Shown in pieces: positions 23,601-37,038 of a stretch of 64,000 bases of DNA; positions within the stretch are counted from its first letter, which is position 1; the number at the start of each line of letters is the position of its first letter. Source of the stretch: Proteromonas lacertae (Eukaryota; Sar; Bigyra; Opalinata; Proteromonadidae); assembly GCA_002245135.1 (NCBI GenBank), contig NGBS01000014.1:62001-126000 (forward strand), in the 5' to 3' direction. Made by a program: the position numbers and the translations under genes. The notes under the pieces were generated by a model, which saw only the letters and a program-made list of their open reading frames with translations, made no database searches and had not been told where the DNA came from.

Positions 23601-26600
23601 GTTATGTATTTCCAGGTGAATCGTTATTTGAAATAGAAAATGCAGAAATTGAAGAAGAAATCCCAAATATCATAGATAAATATCAATTAACATTAGAAGA
23701 TAGTTGGGTTAAGAAGATATTACAATTATATCAAGTATTAGAAATAAGACACGGTGTAATGTTAGTTGGACCAAGTGGAACAGGTAAATCATATGCATGG
23801 AAGGTTCTATTAGAAGCTTTAGAAAGAATACAAAATATAAAAGGAGAATATTACATAATAGATCCAAAAGGAATGGAAAAAGATGAATTATATGGAAAAT
23901 TAGATAATACAACAATGGAATGGAGTGATGGAATATTTACCCATATATTAAGACAAATAGTAGAAAGTAGAAGAGGTGAAGATAAGAAAAGACACTGGAT
24001 AATATTTGATGGAGATGTTGATCCAGAATGGGCTGAGAATTTGAACTCTGTTTTAGATGATAATAAAGTATTGACTTTACCTAATGGAGAGAGATTACCA
24101 TTGAATAATAATGTGAGAATTATATTTGAAGTAGAGAATTTGAAGTATGCTACTTTAGCTACTGTTAGTCGATGTGGTATGATTTGGTTTAGTGATAAAA
24201 TATTATCTACAGGTTCTTATTTACAGAATTTCATTAAGAAATTAACAAATGAGAAGTTGATAAATGTGACTAAAATCTCAAGAGATGCAGAAGAATCTAT
24301 TAAAATAAAATGCACTAGTTATATAAGTGAATATTTTGATGAAGATGCATTAGTTGGTGAAGCAATAAAATGGGTAATTGATAAAGAACATATAATGGAA
24401 GTAACTGAACTAAGATTACTGAACAGTTTATTACCGTTATTACAAAGAGGTATTGTCAATATAATTGAATACAATGAAGAAAATTCATATAAACCATTAT
24501 CAGATGAACAAATTAGTAATTATTATACCAAATGGTTGTTATTCTCATTAATATGGAGTTTTGGTGGTTCTTTATCAATGTCTAAACGAACAGAATTCAG
24601 TAATTTCTTATCCAGTAAAAGTGTCAATTATATATCATTACCTGATGATATTAATAGCAGTAATTTCATTGATTATCAAGTCAAATTACCTAATGGTGAT
24701 TGGTATTATTGGAAAGATGATATTCCACGAATTGATATTGAAGCAGATCAAGTGATTAATACTGAAGTAGTTATTCCAACAGTTGATACAGCTCGTCATC
24801 AAGAAATCATTCGAGATTGGCTTGCTTGTCACAAACCTGTTTTATTATGTGGTCCTCCTGGTTCAGGTAAATCAATGACAATAACATCCTGTTTAAAGAG
24901 TTTAGATGATGTAGAAATCGTATCATTAAACTTCTCATCAGCTACAACACCTGATTTAATATTAAAGACATTCAATCAATATTGTAATTATCAAAAAACA
25001 CCAAATGGTGCAATATTAAAGCCAAAACAAGATAATATATGGTTATGTATATTCTGTGATGAAATAAACTTACCTGAACAAGATCAATATGGAACACAAT
25101 GTGTTATATCATTTATTAGACAATTGGTTGAACAAAATGGATTTTGGAAACCAAAAGAATCAATTTGGGTTACGTTGGAAAGAATACAATTCATTGGTGC
25201 ATGCAATCCACCAACAGATCCTGGAAGAGTTCCGTTGACAAAGAGATTTTTAACACATACTGCCATCTTATTCGTAGATTTCCCAGATACTAAATCATTA
25301 AAACAAATATACAGTACTTTCAATAGAGCATTATTATCACTTCAATTACCATTGAAATCATTAGCAGATAACTTAACAAACGCAATGGTTCAGTTTTATA
25401 TTGATAATCAAGAGCACTTTACACCTGATATGAGAGCACATTATATATATTCACCAAGAGAGTTATCACGATGGACTAGAGCTTTATATGAGGTATTATC
25501 AATTAGAGATAATATGAGTATTGAAGATTTAGTGAGATTATTTATACATGAAGCATTGAGATTGTTCTATGATCGATTAGTTACTGAAGAAGAGAGAGAA
25601 TGGTGTGATAAACATATAGATGAAATTGCATTAAGATTCTTCCCTAATACTATAGATCACTCATGTTTAGAACGTCCAATATATTACACAAATTGGTTAT
25701 CTAAAGTATATGAAAGTGTAGATAAGAATAGATTGAAACAACATATAGAAACTAGATTAAAGACTTTCTATGAAGAAGAATTAGATGTTCCATTAGTTGT
25801 ATTTGATGATATGTTAGATCATGTATTAAGAATTGATAGAGTATTACGTCAACCATTAGGACACTTGTTGTTAGTAGGAGAATCAGGAGTAGGTAAGACT
25901 GTGCTATCAAGATTTGTAGCTTGGATGAATGGATTATCAATATTCCAAATTAAGATCTCACATAAATATACAATTGATTCATTTGATGAAGATTTAAGAA
26001 ATGTATTAAGAAGATCAGGTTTAGAAGATGAGAAGATATGTTTTATATTTGATGAATCGAATGTATTATCTTCTGCCTTTTTAGAAAGAATGAATGCACT
26101 ATTAGCAAGTGGAGATGTTCCTGGTTTATTCAATGAAGAAGATACAATGAAAATCATTAAAGCCATTAGTAAAGACAATAAAAATGAAGAAAATCCTTAT
26201 CAATTATTCTTATCAAGAGTTCAACATAATCTACATATTGTATTTACAATGAATCCTTCAAGTGGTGATTATAATAATAGAACTGCTACTTCCCCTGCAT
26301 TGTTTAATCGATGTGTAATAGATTGGTTTGGAACATGGCCAAGAGATGCATTAGCACAAGTTGGATCACAATTATTACGATTAGATTTCAATGAAGATAG
26401 TTATGATTCTAGTAATGTAGATTTGAACAGTAGTGAATTAATAACATCTATAAGTAGACAGAAAGGTGTATTTACAAAGCATGATGCTATTATTAATAGC
26501 ATGGTTTTAATCCATGAAAATGTTAGATATTTATGTCAATTATTAGCACAGAAACACTTGGTTCATAACTTCATCTGTCCTAGAGATTATTTAGATTTTA

Positions 26601-29600
26601 TTCATCATTATATATCTTTATTTAATGAGAAGAGAGAAAGTTTAGAAGAACAACAAAGATATCTTAATACTGGTTTATTGAAACTAAGACAAACTGAAGA
26701 TCAAGTGAAGGCAATGAAAAGTAATTTGGAACATAAGAATAAACAATTACAAGAGAAACAGGAAGAAGCTGAATTGAAATTATCTGAGATGTTGGATAAT
26801 CAAAGAACAGCAGAAATTGCTAAAACTAAAGCAGAAGAAATGAGCAGAGGTTTGGAAGCAAAAAGAAACGAAATTGAATCAGCTAAAAGTGTTATAGAAA
26901 AACAATTAGCTGAAGTCGAGCCTAAAGTTCAAGCTGCTAAAGATAATGTTGAGAATATCGATAAATCAGCATTAAATGAAATAAAATCATTAGCAAAACC
27001 ACCAGAAAATGTTGAAAAAACAATGGCAATGGTTGGAATACTGCTACATGGACCAAAGAATAGTTGTGATTGGAAAGACTTAAAGAAAATGATGATTAAG
27101 AGTGATTTTATCTCCTCTATTGTTAATATGGATCCAACCAAAACAACTAAAGATATAATCAAAGTAATAAAGAGTAAATACATCAATGATAAGAACTTCA
27201 GTTATGAAGGTGTATTTAAGAGTAGTAGAGCTTGTGCGCCATTATATCAATGGGTTGTATCATTAATAGAGTATGGAGAAATATTAGACAGTATAGAACC
27301 AATGACTAAGAAAGTAGAATCTTTTACATCTGAATTAGATGTGTTAGAAAAACAATATAATAAAACAACTTCTGAATTAAATCAATTGAATAAAAAGATT
27401 GATAATTATAAGAGAGAGTATCAGGATTTAATCCATGAAATTGATAAGATTAAAGAAAATATTCAAACAGTATCACAAAATGTAGATCGATCTATAACAC
27501 TAGTACAATCGTTAACAGCTGAAAGAGATCGATGGGAAACTTCAACTAAATCATTCTCTAATGAACTCAATACTTTAGATGGAGATTGTTTATTAGGTTC
27601 AGCATTTTTAGCTTACATTGGTTGCTTTAACCACAAAAATAGAAAAATATTATTGAATGATTGGAATAATATATTACTCCAGTTCAATATTGATACAAAG
27701 GAGAATATTTCTTTGATTGAGTATTTATCTAAGCCAACTACACGATTAGAATGGACAACTAATTATTCATTGATTAATGATAATTTGTACTTGGAGAATG
27801 CTATTATATTGAATAGATTTATAAGATATCCATTAATCATTGATCCATCTGGTTCATGTATCAATTATCTATCAAAACTCTATGAAAAATCAAAATTAAA
27901 TAAATCATCCTTCTTAAACAGTTCATTTATGAAAGATTTAGAAAGTTCTATAAGATTTGGTTATCCATTATTAGTACAAGATGTTGAAAATATTGATCCA
28001 ATCTTAAATCCATTATTAAATAAAGAGTTACATAAAACTGGAGGAAGAACTTTAGTTAGAATTGGTGAAAATGATATTGATTTTAGTCCAACATTCAAAT
28101 TATTTTTAACAACAAGAGATTTTTCATTCCAATTTTCACCAGATATCTCAAGCCGAGTTTCATTTGTAAACTTTACTGTTACACCAAGTAGTTTGGAGAG
28201 TCAAACTTTGAATAAATTATTAGCTGCAGAAAGGCCAGAAGTAGAAGAAGAAAGAAACAAATTGTTATTATTAGAAGGACAATATCAAATACAATTAAGA
28301 GAATTAGAAGAAAAACTATTAGCTCAATTAAACAGTTTAGAAGGAAATATACTAGAAAATACAGTAATGATCAACACTTTAGAAGAAATAAAGAAAGAAT
28401 CTAAAGATATATCCGATCAAATGAATACAGCAATGGAATCAATGAGACAGTTAGAAAGTGTTAGTTCATTATATTTACCATTAGCATCCCTAGTCAGTCA
28501 CATTTACTTTGCATTAGAACAATTAATAGATATTCACTTCTTATACCAATTCTCATTATCATCTTATTTACATTTAATTGATAAGATCTTAACTCCAACT
28601 TATTCACCAGAATTAACATCTATTACTGAGCCTGAAAAAAGAATCGATTATTTGAATAAACAAATATTTGATATTATCTATCATCATATATCTAGATCTT
28701 TGTTGAAGAAAGATGAGATTGTATTTGCTTTGAGATTGATTCAAATTAAATTGAGTGGTGAAAATGATGAACCTAGTGAATTAGAATATGATCTATTATA
28801 TACTGATAAAAGATCATCTTCAACAATATCAGAATCAACAAAGAGAATAATAGACAAATATAATCTAAATATCGATGAAAATCAAAAGCAATTATTAAAC
28901 AATTTAATGACAATCTCTCAATTTGATTATATAAAAGCTGATTTAGAAAAGAATGAAGAATTCTGGTACAAATTCTTAGAATCTGAAAATGCAGAAAATA
29001 TGATTTTTGATTCCAATTATGACAGTTACACCAAGAGTGAACAATTACGTTATTTCCGTTGGTTAATTGTATTAAAAGCATTGCGACCAGATCGATTACT
29101 ATACGGTTATGATATTTATGTAAGAATCATATTTGGTGAATCATTTATGAAATCTAATGAAGATATATTCAATAACTTAACAGAAAAAACATATGCTGAA
29201 GAACCAATCTTATTATGTTCAGTAAAAGGATATGATCCATCACAAAAAGTGGAAATTTATGCCAAAGAAGTGAATAAAAAATTGACCTCTGTTGCATTAG
29301 GATCAAGTGAAGGATTTACATTAGCAGCAAAAGCAATACCACAAGCTATTCGTGAAGGTAGTTATATTTTATTAAGAAATGTTCATTTATGTCCATCTTG
29401 GTTGAATGATTTGATTAAAATGTTATATTCATTAAATAATTATAACCCAGAATTTAGATTATTTATGACATCAGAAATCCATCCAAATCTACCACCATCA
29501 TTGTTACAAATGAGTTATATTGTTGTCTTTGAACCTCCAGATGGTATAAGATCCAGTTTATTAAGATCAATTCAAAGTATTCCTGATAGTGCAATGAATC

Positions 29601-31024
29601 AAAAACCAAATATTCGAAGCAAATTATACTTTTTGATCTCTTGGATTCATGCAATAATAGTAGAAAGATTGAGATATAGTCCTGTAGGCTGGACAAAACC
29701 TTATGAATTCAATGATACAGATTATAATTGTGCCTTAAAAACAATCGATGAATATTTATTATTAGCTTGTCAAGGTAGTAAACGAAGTGAAATTAGTCCA
29801 GAAGAGTTACGTTGGGATGCATTAAGAGGATTATTATGTACGAGTGTATATGGCGGTAAAGTAGATAATAGCTGTGATGAGAAACTATTACAATCAATCT
29901 TTGATATATACTTCCAATTAGATAATACTAAAATCAATGCACCACTAGTGAAAGATATCGATAATAATAACAATGTAATAATCAAAGCACCAACCTTTAA
30001 TGAAAAGAGTAAATATATTGATTGGATTCAAGGTTTACCTACAAAGAATAGTCCATTATGGTTGGGTTTACCTGTAACTGCTGAAATTAGATTACTGCAA
30101 GAACAGAGTTATGAAGTATTAAAGAATGTGAATATGATTCAAGATATTAGTTCAATGGAAAGTGAATTAGTTAACACTCACAATATAGACAGCAATAATG
30201 ATAATAATAATACTTCTAGTCAACCACAATGGATGAAATTGTTATTAAATGATTGTAATGAATGGTTGAACTTATTAGTAAAAGAATGTATAAAACCAAC
30301 AAGAACAGAAGCTAAATTATCACATCCATTGTTTAGATTTATTGAGAGAGAAGTGAATATTGGTTCACAACTTTTAACTATTATTAGAAATGATTTGATC
30401 TCTGTAATAGATACAATAAATGGTAAAATTAAGAGTACAAATAACATTAGAATGTTATTAAATACATTAAGAAAAGATGTAATTCCAAATGAATGGAAGA
30501 ATAGTTATAGAATGACAAATGCAACTGTTAGTTTATGGTTACAAGATTTCAATAATAGAATCAAACAGTTGAATGTATTAAGTAATAAGAAATTGAATGA
30601 ATTATTATCTACTCCAATATGGTTAGGTGGATTATTCTATCCTGAAGCTTATTTAACTGCTACAAGACAGACTATTGCTCAATTTTACAATTATTCATTA
30701 GAAGAGTTAACATTGAAGATATCAGATAATAATAATAATAATGATATGTTGAATGATGATGAATTTGTATTAAGTAATTTATCAATAGAAGGTGGTGAAT
30801 ATAATGATAATATGTTAATACCTTCTAGTTCCATTAAATTTGGTGTTGAAACGATTAAAATGAGTTGGTGTAAGAATGAAACTATTGATAGGAGTGATTA
30901 TGTTGAGATTCCTTTGTATTTAAATAGTGAAAGAACTAATTTGATATTATTCGTTTTAGTAAAGTCTGAATTGAAACAGATTAGTTGGAATGAAAGAGGA
31001 TGTAGTTTTATTGCTCATCATTAA
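17643..31024 (+). CDS. DYNC1H1: Cytoplasmic dynein 1 heavy chain
   Basis: Exon 1 (17643-17688) and exon 2 (17721-31024), joined by a 32-nt GTAT...ATAG intron, encode 4449 residues, the normal length. The N-terminal tail (about 1-1400) is followed by the linker and six AAA+ modules. Walker A motifs are GPAGTGKT (AAA1, ~1742), GPSGTGKS (AAA2, ~2032), GPPGSGKS (AAA3, ~2393) and GESGVGKT (AAA4, ~2735). AAA1 shows FNCGENFDFLAMGRIFRGLC and [20 protein letters not shown], nearly identical to cytoplasmic dynein 1. The stalk coiled coil spans about 2985-3300 around the microtubule-binding tip; AAA5, AAA6 and a C-terminal domain follow. It is the ATP-driven minus-end motor for cargo and nuclear positioning. 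All motor motifs look intact. The lack of introns in 13.3 kb contrasts with intron-rich neighbours. Confidence 0.97.
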
Positions 31025-31110
31025 AACAAATACAATTATTATTATTATTATTATTATTAATATTATTAATTTTTTTTAATTTATTTTATCATACTATTTA
31101 CTTTTTCATT

Positions 31111-32064
31111 TTAAAACAATTCTATTTTTCTATTTTGATAATGTTTTAATGTTTCTTCATTTATATCATTTACATTCATATTCTTTATCAATATCTCTTC
31201 ATATTGGTTGTATTTCCTTTCTAACATACGATTAATATCATTTTTATATTTCTCTTTACTCTCTTTATACTCTTCACTATTCATAACCATTAAAAACTCT
31301 AACAATCTATTTATTACATCATCAAAATCTTTAGCTTTTCTTGTAGATGTTATAGAACTAATATGCTTTGTAAATAATATAGACGATGAAGATTTTTCTC
31401 CTAAACTTGTTATTTTTGCTTTTGGATGTATTAACAAACACATAGTCACAAAATCTTCAAATTTACCATCTTCTTTAACAGCTTTTAATGTTTTATATAA
31501 ATCAGCACGATATACTTTAGTCCAGCCAAGTGTAGTAAAACTTAAAATACCTTCTTTAGGAGGATATGATATGTTATCATCTTTATTATAATATTTATTA
31601 GCAATTGATTTTGAAGTTATTTTTTCTTTCAATATTGTTTCTGTTATTACAACTTCATTATCTTCAACTACAAAATCAAAATCTAATAATAGTACTGTTG
31701 CATAAGTATTTTGCATTTGAGATATAGATGTAGATATGACTTTTGTGTTTGAATATAAATCATCAGAGTCTAATTGGAAGATATAATCCTTGTTATTCAC
31801 ATTGCTTTTAGGATCTTTGATATATGACAATAATTCATTTCTTGCAAAAGCAATTCCTCTATTTTTACAGTTATTTAAAAACACAATTTTATCAGGATAC
31901 TTAGTTTTATATTCCTCTATAATCTGTATACTAGAGTCAGTTGAACCATCATTATAAACTACAACTTTTATGTCACAATAATCTTGAGATAATATTGAAT
32001 CCAATGATTTAGCTATATACTGTGCAGAGTTATAAAATGGCATCAATATCCAAGCTGTAGCCAT
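31111..32064 (-). CDS. Family 2 glycosyltransferase (GT-A fold)
   Basis: Intronless ORF of 317 residues. The N-terminus has the GT2 pattern: ILMPFYNSAQYIAKSLDSIL, VVYNDGSTDSS (nucleotide binding), NRGIAFARNELL, and the metal-binding QLDSDD (DxD) at about residue 99. The second half is variable, with a charged C-terminal helix and no membrane segment. The family transfers a sugar from a UDP- or GDP-sugar to glycans or lipids. The compact form resembles bacterial capsule/LPS transferases more than the eukaryotic ER enzymes (DPM1, ALG5), so a bacterial origin by transfer is possible. There is no signal peptide, so it probably works in the cytosol or on a membrane surface. Confidence 0.8.
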   Translation of the reverse strand: MATAWILMPFYNSAQYIAKSLDSILSQDYCDIKVVVYNDGSTDSSIQIIEEYKTKYPDKIVFLNNCKNRGIAFARNELLSYIKDPKSNVNNKDYIFQLDSDDLYSNTKVISTSISQMQNTYATVLLLDFDFVVEDNEVVITETILKEKITSKSIANKYYNKDDNISYPPKEGILSFTTLGWTKVYRADLYKTLKAVKEDGKFEDFVTMCLLIHPKAKITSLGEKSSSSILFTKHISSITSTRKAKDFDDVINRLLEFLMVMNSEEYKESKEKYKNDINRMLERKYNQYEEILIKNMNVNDINEETLKHYQNRKIELF

Positions 32065-32316
32065 CTCTTATAATAAAATAAACACAAATGAATAAAATAG
32101 AAACGGATAGATTTTTAGAATTATTAAATTTTATAAAAAGAAAGGTTCTATAATCTATAGATAAGAATATAACATGAAAACATAAAATTGTATTTTTCTA
32201 TAATACATCTATCAATAAAAATTAAAAAGATATTTTTGTGTCATTTTGACAGTCAATATCTGTAATTTTGTGTTTTGATTAGTTTTTTAAAAAACAATAT
32301 AAAAACTTAATCTAGA

Positions 32317-33478
32317 ATGATCGACAAATGGATAGAACAGCTAATGTCAGGCAAATTTTTAAGTAAAAAGAATCTGTGTTCGCTTTGCGAGATTGTATAT
32401 TTCTATATAACGTAAAAGGTTAAAGAATTGCTTATCGAAGAGTCAAATGTCCAACCAATAAATCCACCACTGGTTGTATAATTATGGAACCATTTTTTGC
32501 TTTAGATATGTGGAGATATTCACGGACAGTTTTATGATCTTATGCAATTGCTTAGTGTGACGGGTCTTCCTCCTCACAATAAATTTCTTTTTCTGGTATA
32601 TTATTTTTGTTGTTTATTTGAAATAGGGTGATTATGTGGATCGAGGATATAATGCAGTGGAGACCTTAGAGTTGCTGTTATGCTTTAAAGCTAAGTATAT
32701 CACTTTTCATAATTAAATAATTTTCTATATTAATTAGGTATCCAGATAAAATGTTGTTATTAAGAGGAAATCATGAATGTAGATCAATATGTAAAGTCTA
32801 TGGCTTTTATCAAGAGTGTTATTTGAAATATAATTCATCTTTACCATGGAAATGGTGTACTGATGTATTTGATTACTTACCTGTAGCTGCTGTATTAATA
32901 TATTGAATATATTTAATGAATAGACAATTAGTGATAGAATATTTTGTATTCATGGTGGTTTATCTCCTTCTATTAAAACACTTGATGAAGTATAATTTAT
33001 ATATTTTTGTATTTATAATGTAGTTGAGAGTTCTTGATAGAATAGAAGAAATACCACCAGAAGGCGCTTTAGCTGATTTACTCTGGTCAGATCCCGAAAA
33101 TATTGAGACATGGGGAGTAAGTCCAAGAGGTGCAGGTTATTTATTTGGTTATAAAGTCACTCAACAGTTTAATAGATTAAATGGATTTGAACTGATTTGT
33201 AGAGCGCATCAATTGGTTCAAGAAGGATTCTGCTATTCTTTTAGAGATCACACTGTGTTAACCATTTGGTCTGCTCCTAATTATTGTTATCGTTGTGGTA
33301 ATTTGGCATCTGTATTAATATTAAATGAGAGAATGGAGAGAGAGTTTCATATATTCCGTGAAGTATATTCTAAATTATTTTATTGCTAATATTTATCTAA
33401 TAGAATCCAGAAGGACAGTTTGTTCATTCAAGAAGTAGTAGTTTTTATAATAATATTGAAAATCAAAATTTCGCGTAA
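32317..33478 (+). CDS. PP2A-family Ser/Thr phosphatase, PP6/PP4-like catalytic subunit
   Basis: Eight exons (32317-32394, 32419-32475, 32506-32595, 32627-32694, 32738-32891, 32924-32989, 33024-33362, 33404-33478) give 308 residues. All metal and catalytic motifs are visible: [41 protein letters not shown] and [19 protein letters not shown] before [26 protein letters not shown], and the overall length point to PP6, with PP4 as the alternative. The C-terminus ends ENQNFA and lacks the methylated YFL/DYFL tail of PP2A, PP4 and PP6, so tail-dependent control is probably lost. Intron 1 is only 24 nt. Confidence 0.9.
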
Positions 33479-33647
33479 TTATTAGTATTCGTGTCATTTA
33501 ATAATTAATAATTTGATATTATATATATACATATTTTTATAAATATTATGTTTTAAGTTGTTTTTTCTTTATTTTAATAAACTATGCTTGATTCTTGTTT
33601 GAGAATATTTTTTAAAATATCTTTAGAAATAAGATAATTACACACAA

Positions 33648-35842
33648 ATGACATATGTGTCTAGAATTATACCAAATGAAGGGTATATTGAAAGCATTTA
33701 TTATTTGACGAAATAGGATATCTAGAAAACTAGTAGAAAATGGGTATGGAGACATGAAAGTGTTGGTTGAAGATCAAGAAATATTAGCAGTTAAATCATT
33801 ATTTTGTGGATTTAATGTAATATTAACCAAATTAGTAACAGATACAAAATTTAATGGCATTTTGGAATTATTCGAAGGTTGTACAGTTGAAAGTTTCTTA
33901 GCTCTTGAAGGATTTTATGGCTGTGGGAAAGTGGAAATAAACGAAGAAAATTGTGTTGATATTCTAAGTATCTGTGTATATTATGATGAAAAATTCCTTT
34001 TCAATGAATGCCAAAAGTATAATTATAATATTATTGTTTATTTTATTTGTAATAGATTCATTGTAAAACACTATACAGATGAAATAATCTCTAGAATTCT
34101 AAATAGAATAGAGTTGTTTCATTATGAAATGATTAATGATATACATCAAATAACAAACAATTATTTACAGTTACATTCATTAGAATTGTTACAGAAAGAT
34201 GTTATTACTAATTTAAGTATAGAAAGTCTGAAATATGTACTTCAATCCCAATGTATTTGTATAAGAAATGAAACAGAACTGTTTAAATCGCTCATTTATT
34301 ATTACAAATTCAAAGTATATGAAAGTGAATTAAATGATAAAAATGAATTACAAAAGATTTTTGAATTTATTTCTTATCAGAATATAGATTTTGACAGTTT
34401 AGATGAAGATGAATATGAAGTTATAAACTCAATTCCAATACTGTCAATTTTATTACAGAATTTCCATTTAAATCATATTGTTGTACCAATACCTGACAAT
34501 ATTAATAAAATCCTTTATCCAATTATACTGAAATATTACATTAATAAAGATGAAAAACCATTAATCAATATAGATAGTATTAATTTATATATATTGTATT
34601 TTTTATTGAATAGATGAAGATATCAATGTTATTAAAGGAAATGAAATAAGTGAATCAATAGACATTCTGTTAAATACAAATGATATCAAGATTATAATAA
34701 TCACATTATTAATAATTATTGATGGAGAGATAGAATATAATCAACTAAATAATACATCATCAATAGTAAAGAAGAAAATATTCAGTAAATTATTATCTGA
34801 ATATCATAATAATAACAATAATATTAAGTATTTCAAATATTCTATTCCAAAATGTCTTACACTCTTTGTAAATAATCAATTGTCTATTGACACTATCAAT
34901 TTTGTGTGTGGAAGACAATTGTTGTATAGTATCTTAAATCGATCTCAGTATATATCAGATATTAAATTACAGTTGATAATTAAATACCTAAAGCAGTATA
35001 AGTATAATGCCAAAAGCAATGAAGAAAGAGAAAGAATAGAAGAGGAAGATAAAGAATATTTTAATATTTTAGAGAATGTAGAAATCAAAAGAATATATAT
35101 AAACTATTTGGCTACTTTTACTTATCCTTGTTATTTGTATCATTACTTTGTGAATGAAGAAATATCTATTAAACCTATTTGTGATGGAAACTGTTGTAGT
35201 TTTATTATTACTCCGAAATTGCCAAATGGTTTAAAACTGAATGAGAAAACAGGTGAAATAAGTGGAAGAATTTCTCAACCAATTAGACAGAAATATACTG
35301 TAATATGTGAGAATATTACAAATAAAATCACATTCAAAATAAAACTTGAAATATATGAAGATATAAAGTTTATAAAATGCTTAAAATCAAATAATGATAA
35401 ATTAATAGAAAGATCTATCCAATCAATAGGAAAAGAAGAAGAATATTATATATTGAATATAGTTATGGATGAATATATTTACCATATAAGATATAGAATA
35501 AGTGGAGTAAATAAAGAGAGTAGTATTCAGATAGGAGCAACAAATACAAATCATTTTCCTAAAGATAGTTATGAAGATAAGACGTCTTGTTGTTTTTCAT
35601 TACATACAGGTCTATTTTATTTATATGGAGCAAATGGCACTCCAGTAAAATCACCAGGTGTGAACTATGTTGACAATTCTGTATATGAATGTATATTCAA
35701 TATGAAAATGAAACAATTCATTTTGAAATATGAAAATGGTGTTGAAGAAGTTTTGTGGGAAAAGATTCAAGGCCCATTATATCCATTTATACTATTAGAA
35801 AATGAAAGTAGTGTAGATATTGTTGGTTATTGGAAAGAATGA
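33648..35842 (+). CDS. BTB-BACK protein with He_PIG-like and SPRY-like domains
   Basis: Three exons (33648-33682, 33717-34576, 34614-35842) give 707 residues. Residues about 15-125 are BTB-like (RKLVENGYGDMKVLV, then FLALEGFYGCGKVEINEENC), followed by a BACK-like helical region. Residues about 470-540 resemble a putative Ig/He_PIG module (PKLPNGLKLNEKTGEISGRI). The C-terminus (CCFSLHTGLFYLYGANGTP to GPLYPFILLENESSVDIVGY) looks like a SPRY/B30.2 sandwich. BTB-BACK proteins are usually Cullin-3 adaptors, and the C-terminal sandwich would bind the target. The introns are 34 and 37 nt and keep phase. A decayed relative lies at 3642-3840. Confidence 0.7.
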
Positions 35843-35970
35843 ATAATTTATCTTCATTCATCTCACTTTCAAACCAATATATGTAAATATCCAATATAAT
35901 CTTTCCTTCATATAACAGTAAGAAAACAATTAACAAAACACAATTTTCAATTAGTTAATTACAAATAATT

Positions 35971-36923
35971 TTAAAATCTATTTGGTCTCTTACGTCCTGT
36001 ATATTTTGTATCAGGTCTTACCTCCTTTCCTTGTTTTCTAGCTCTCTCTTTTTTAGCTAAAATCCATTCTCGACTCTTTTTGATAGGTTTATCACCTCTT
36101 TTCCTTTTATAATTTCTATTTCGTCTTTCATAGTCTATTTCATCTTTAAATATATTATTCATTCCTTTTCCTTCATTCTCATCATTCTCACCCTCTTCTT
36201 CTTCTTCAAGACCATCTTTCGCTTTTGGCATATCTTTTGCTGAACTTTCACCAGCAAATAGACAAAGATAGTATTTCTTTGCTTTTGAACTATGAGGATA
36301 ATCGATCAACAAACCACCAGTAAAACCACACTTAGTTGCACTACTAGTAATTAATTCGATTTGTTTTGGAGTCTCAGGATACAGTTGAAAGACTGCTCTA
36401 TTAAAAATTATATAAAAATAATTCATACATACTTTGCTCCTACTTTCATACAACTATAGAGAGATTGAAAAAATGTGGTTAATCTTTTACTTGCAACTTC
36501 ACTTTTTTTATTTGAATAGCATAACCATTGTAATGCTGATATGCTGATTACTCCATCAAAAACACCACTTCTGAAAGGCATTCCATCACCCATATCTCGC
36601 GTTATTAAGTCTCCTAATAGATCACTTTCACTAGCTATATTCAACATGTCCTGACTAATATCACAACCTATCCACATATGACCTGCTGCCTCTATACAAC
36701 TTCCACTTAAACCACTTCCACAGCCAACATCTAATATCAAACATCCACTATCTTCTGGTAATCCAAGTATTTCTAATGCTCTTTCTGATAGTTTTGTCTG
36801 AATTTCTATTATTCTACTATTTTGAGTATATTTTTTAGCTTCAGTAGAATTATAATAGTACTAACAATATATTTTTGAATATATAAATACTTCAGGAGGC
36901 GATTCATACTCAGGACGACTCAT
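35971..36923 (-). CDS. BUD23: 18S rRNA (guanine-N7) methyltransferase
   Basis: Three exons (36891-36923, 36433-36860, 35971-36397) give 295 residues. MSRPEYESPPE followed by YNSTEAKKYTQNSRI and the SAM-binding motif LILDVGCGSGLSGSCIEAAG match BUD23/WBSCR22 along their whole length. ISISALQWLCYSNKK and VFQLYPETPKQIELI follow, and the C-terminus ends with the family signature GKEVRPDTKYTGRKRPNRF. The enzyme, with its partner Trm112, methylates a guanine in 18S rRNA and is needed for export of the small ribosomal subunit. An acidic insert (GLEEEEEGENDENEG) precedes the basic tail. Introns are 30 and 35 nt. Confidence 0.95.
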
Positions 36924-37038
36924 TTTAATTAATGTAAGTTTGATGATTGGTTTGCCATTCTCAAAACGGATTAATTTTCAATATTTAAATATAAACAAAT
37001 AGGAATATAAAATATAAACAATTTTTATTGTTTTATAA

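Noticed and set aside
32892-33023. Reading the PP6-like locus as a short gene starting at 33024
   Set aside because: Upstream exons carrying GDIHGQ, GDYVDRG and RGNHE splice in phase, so 33024 is an internal exon start.
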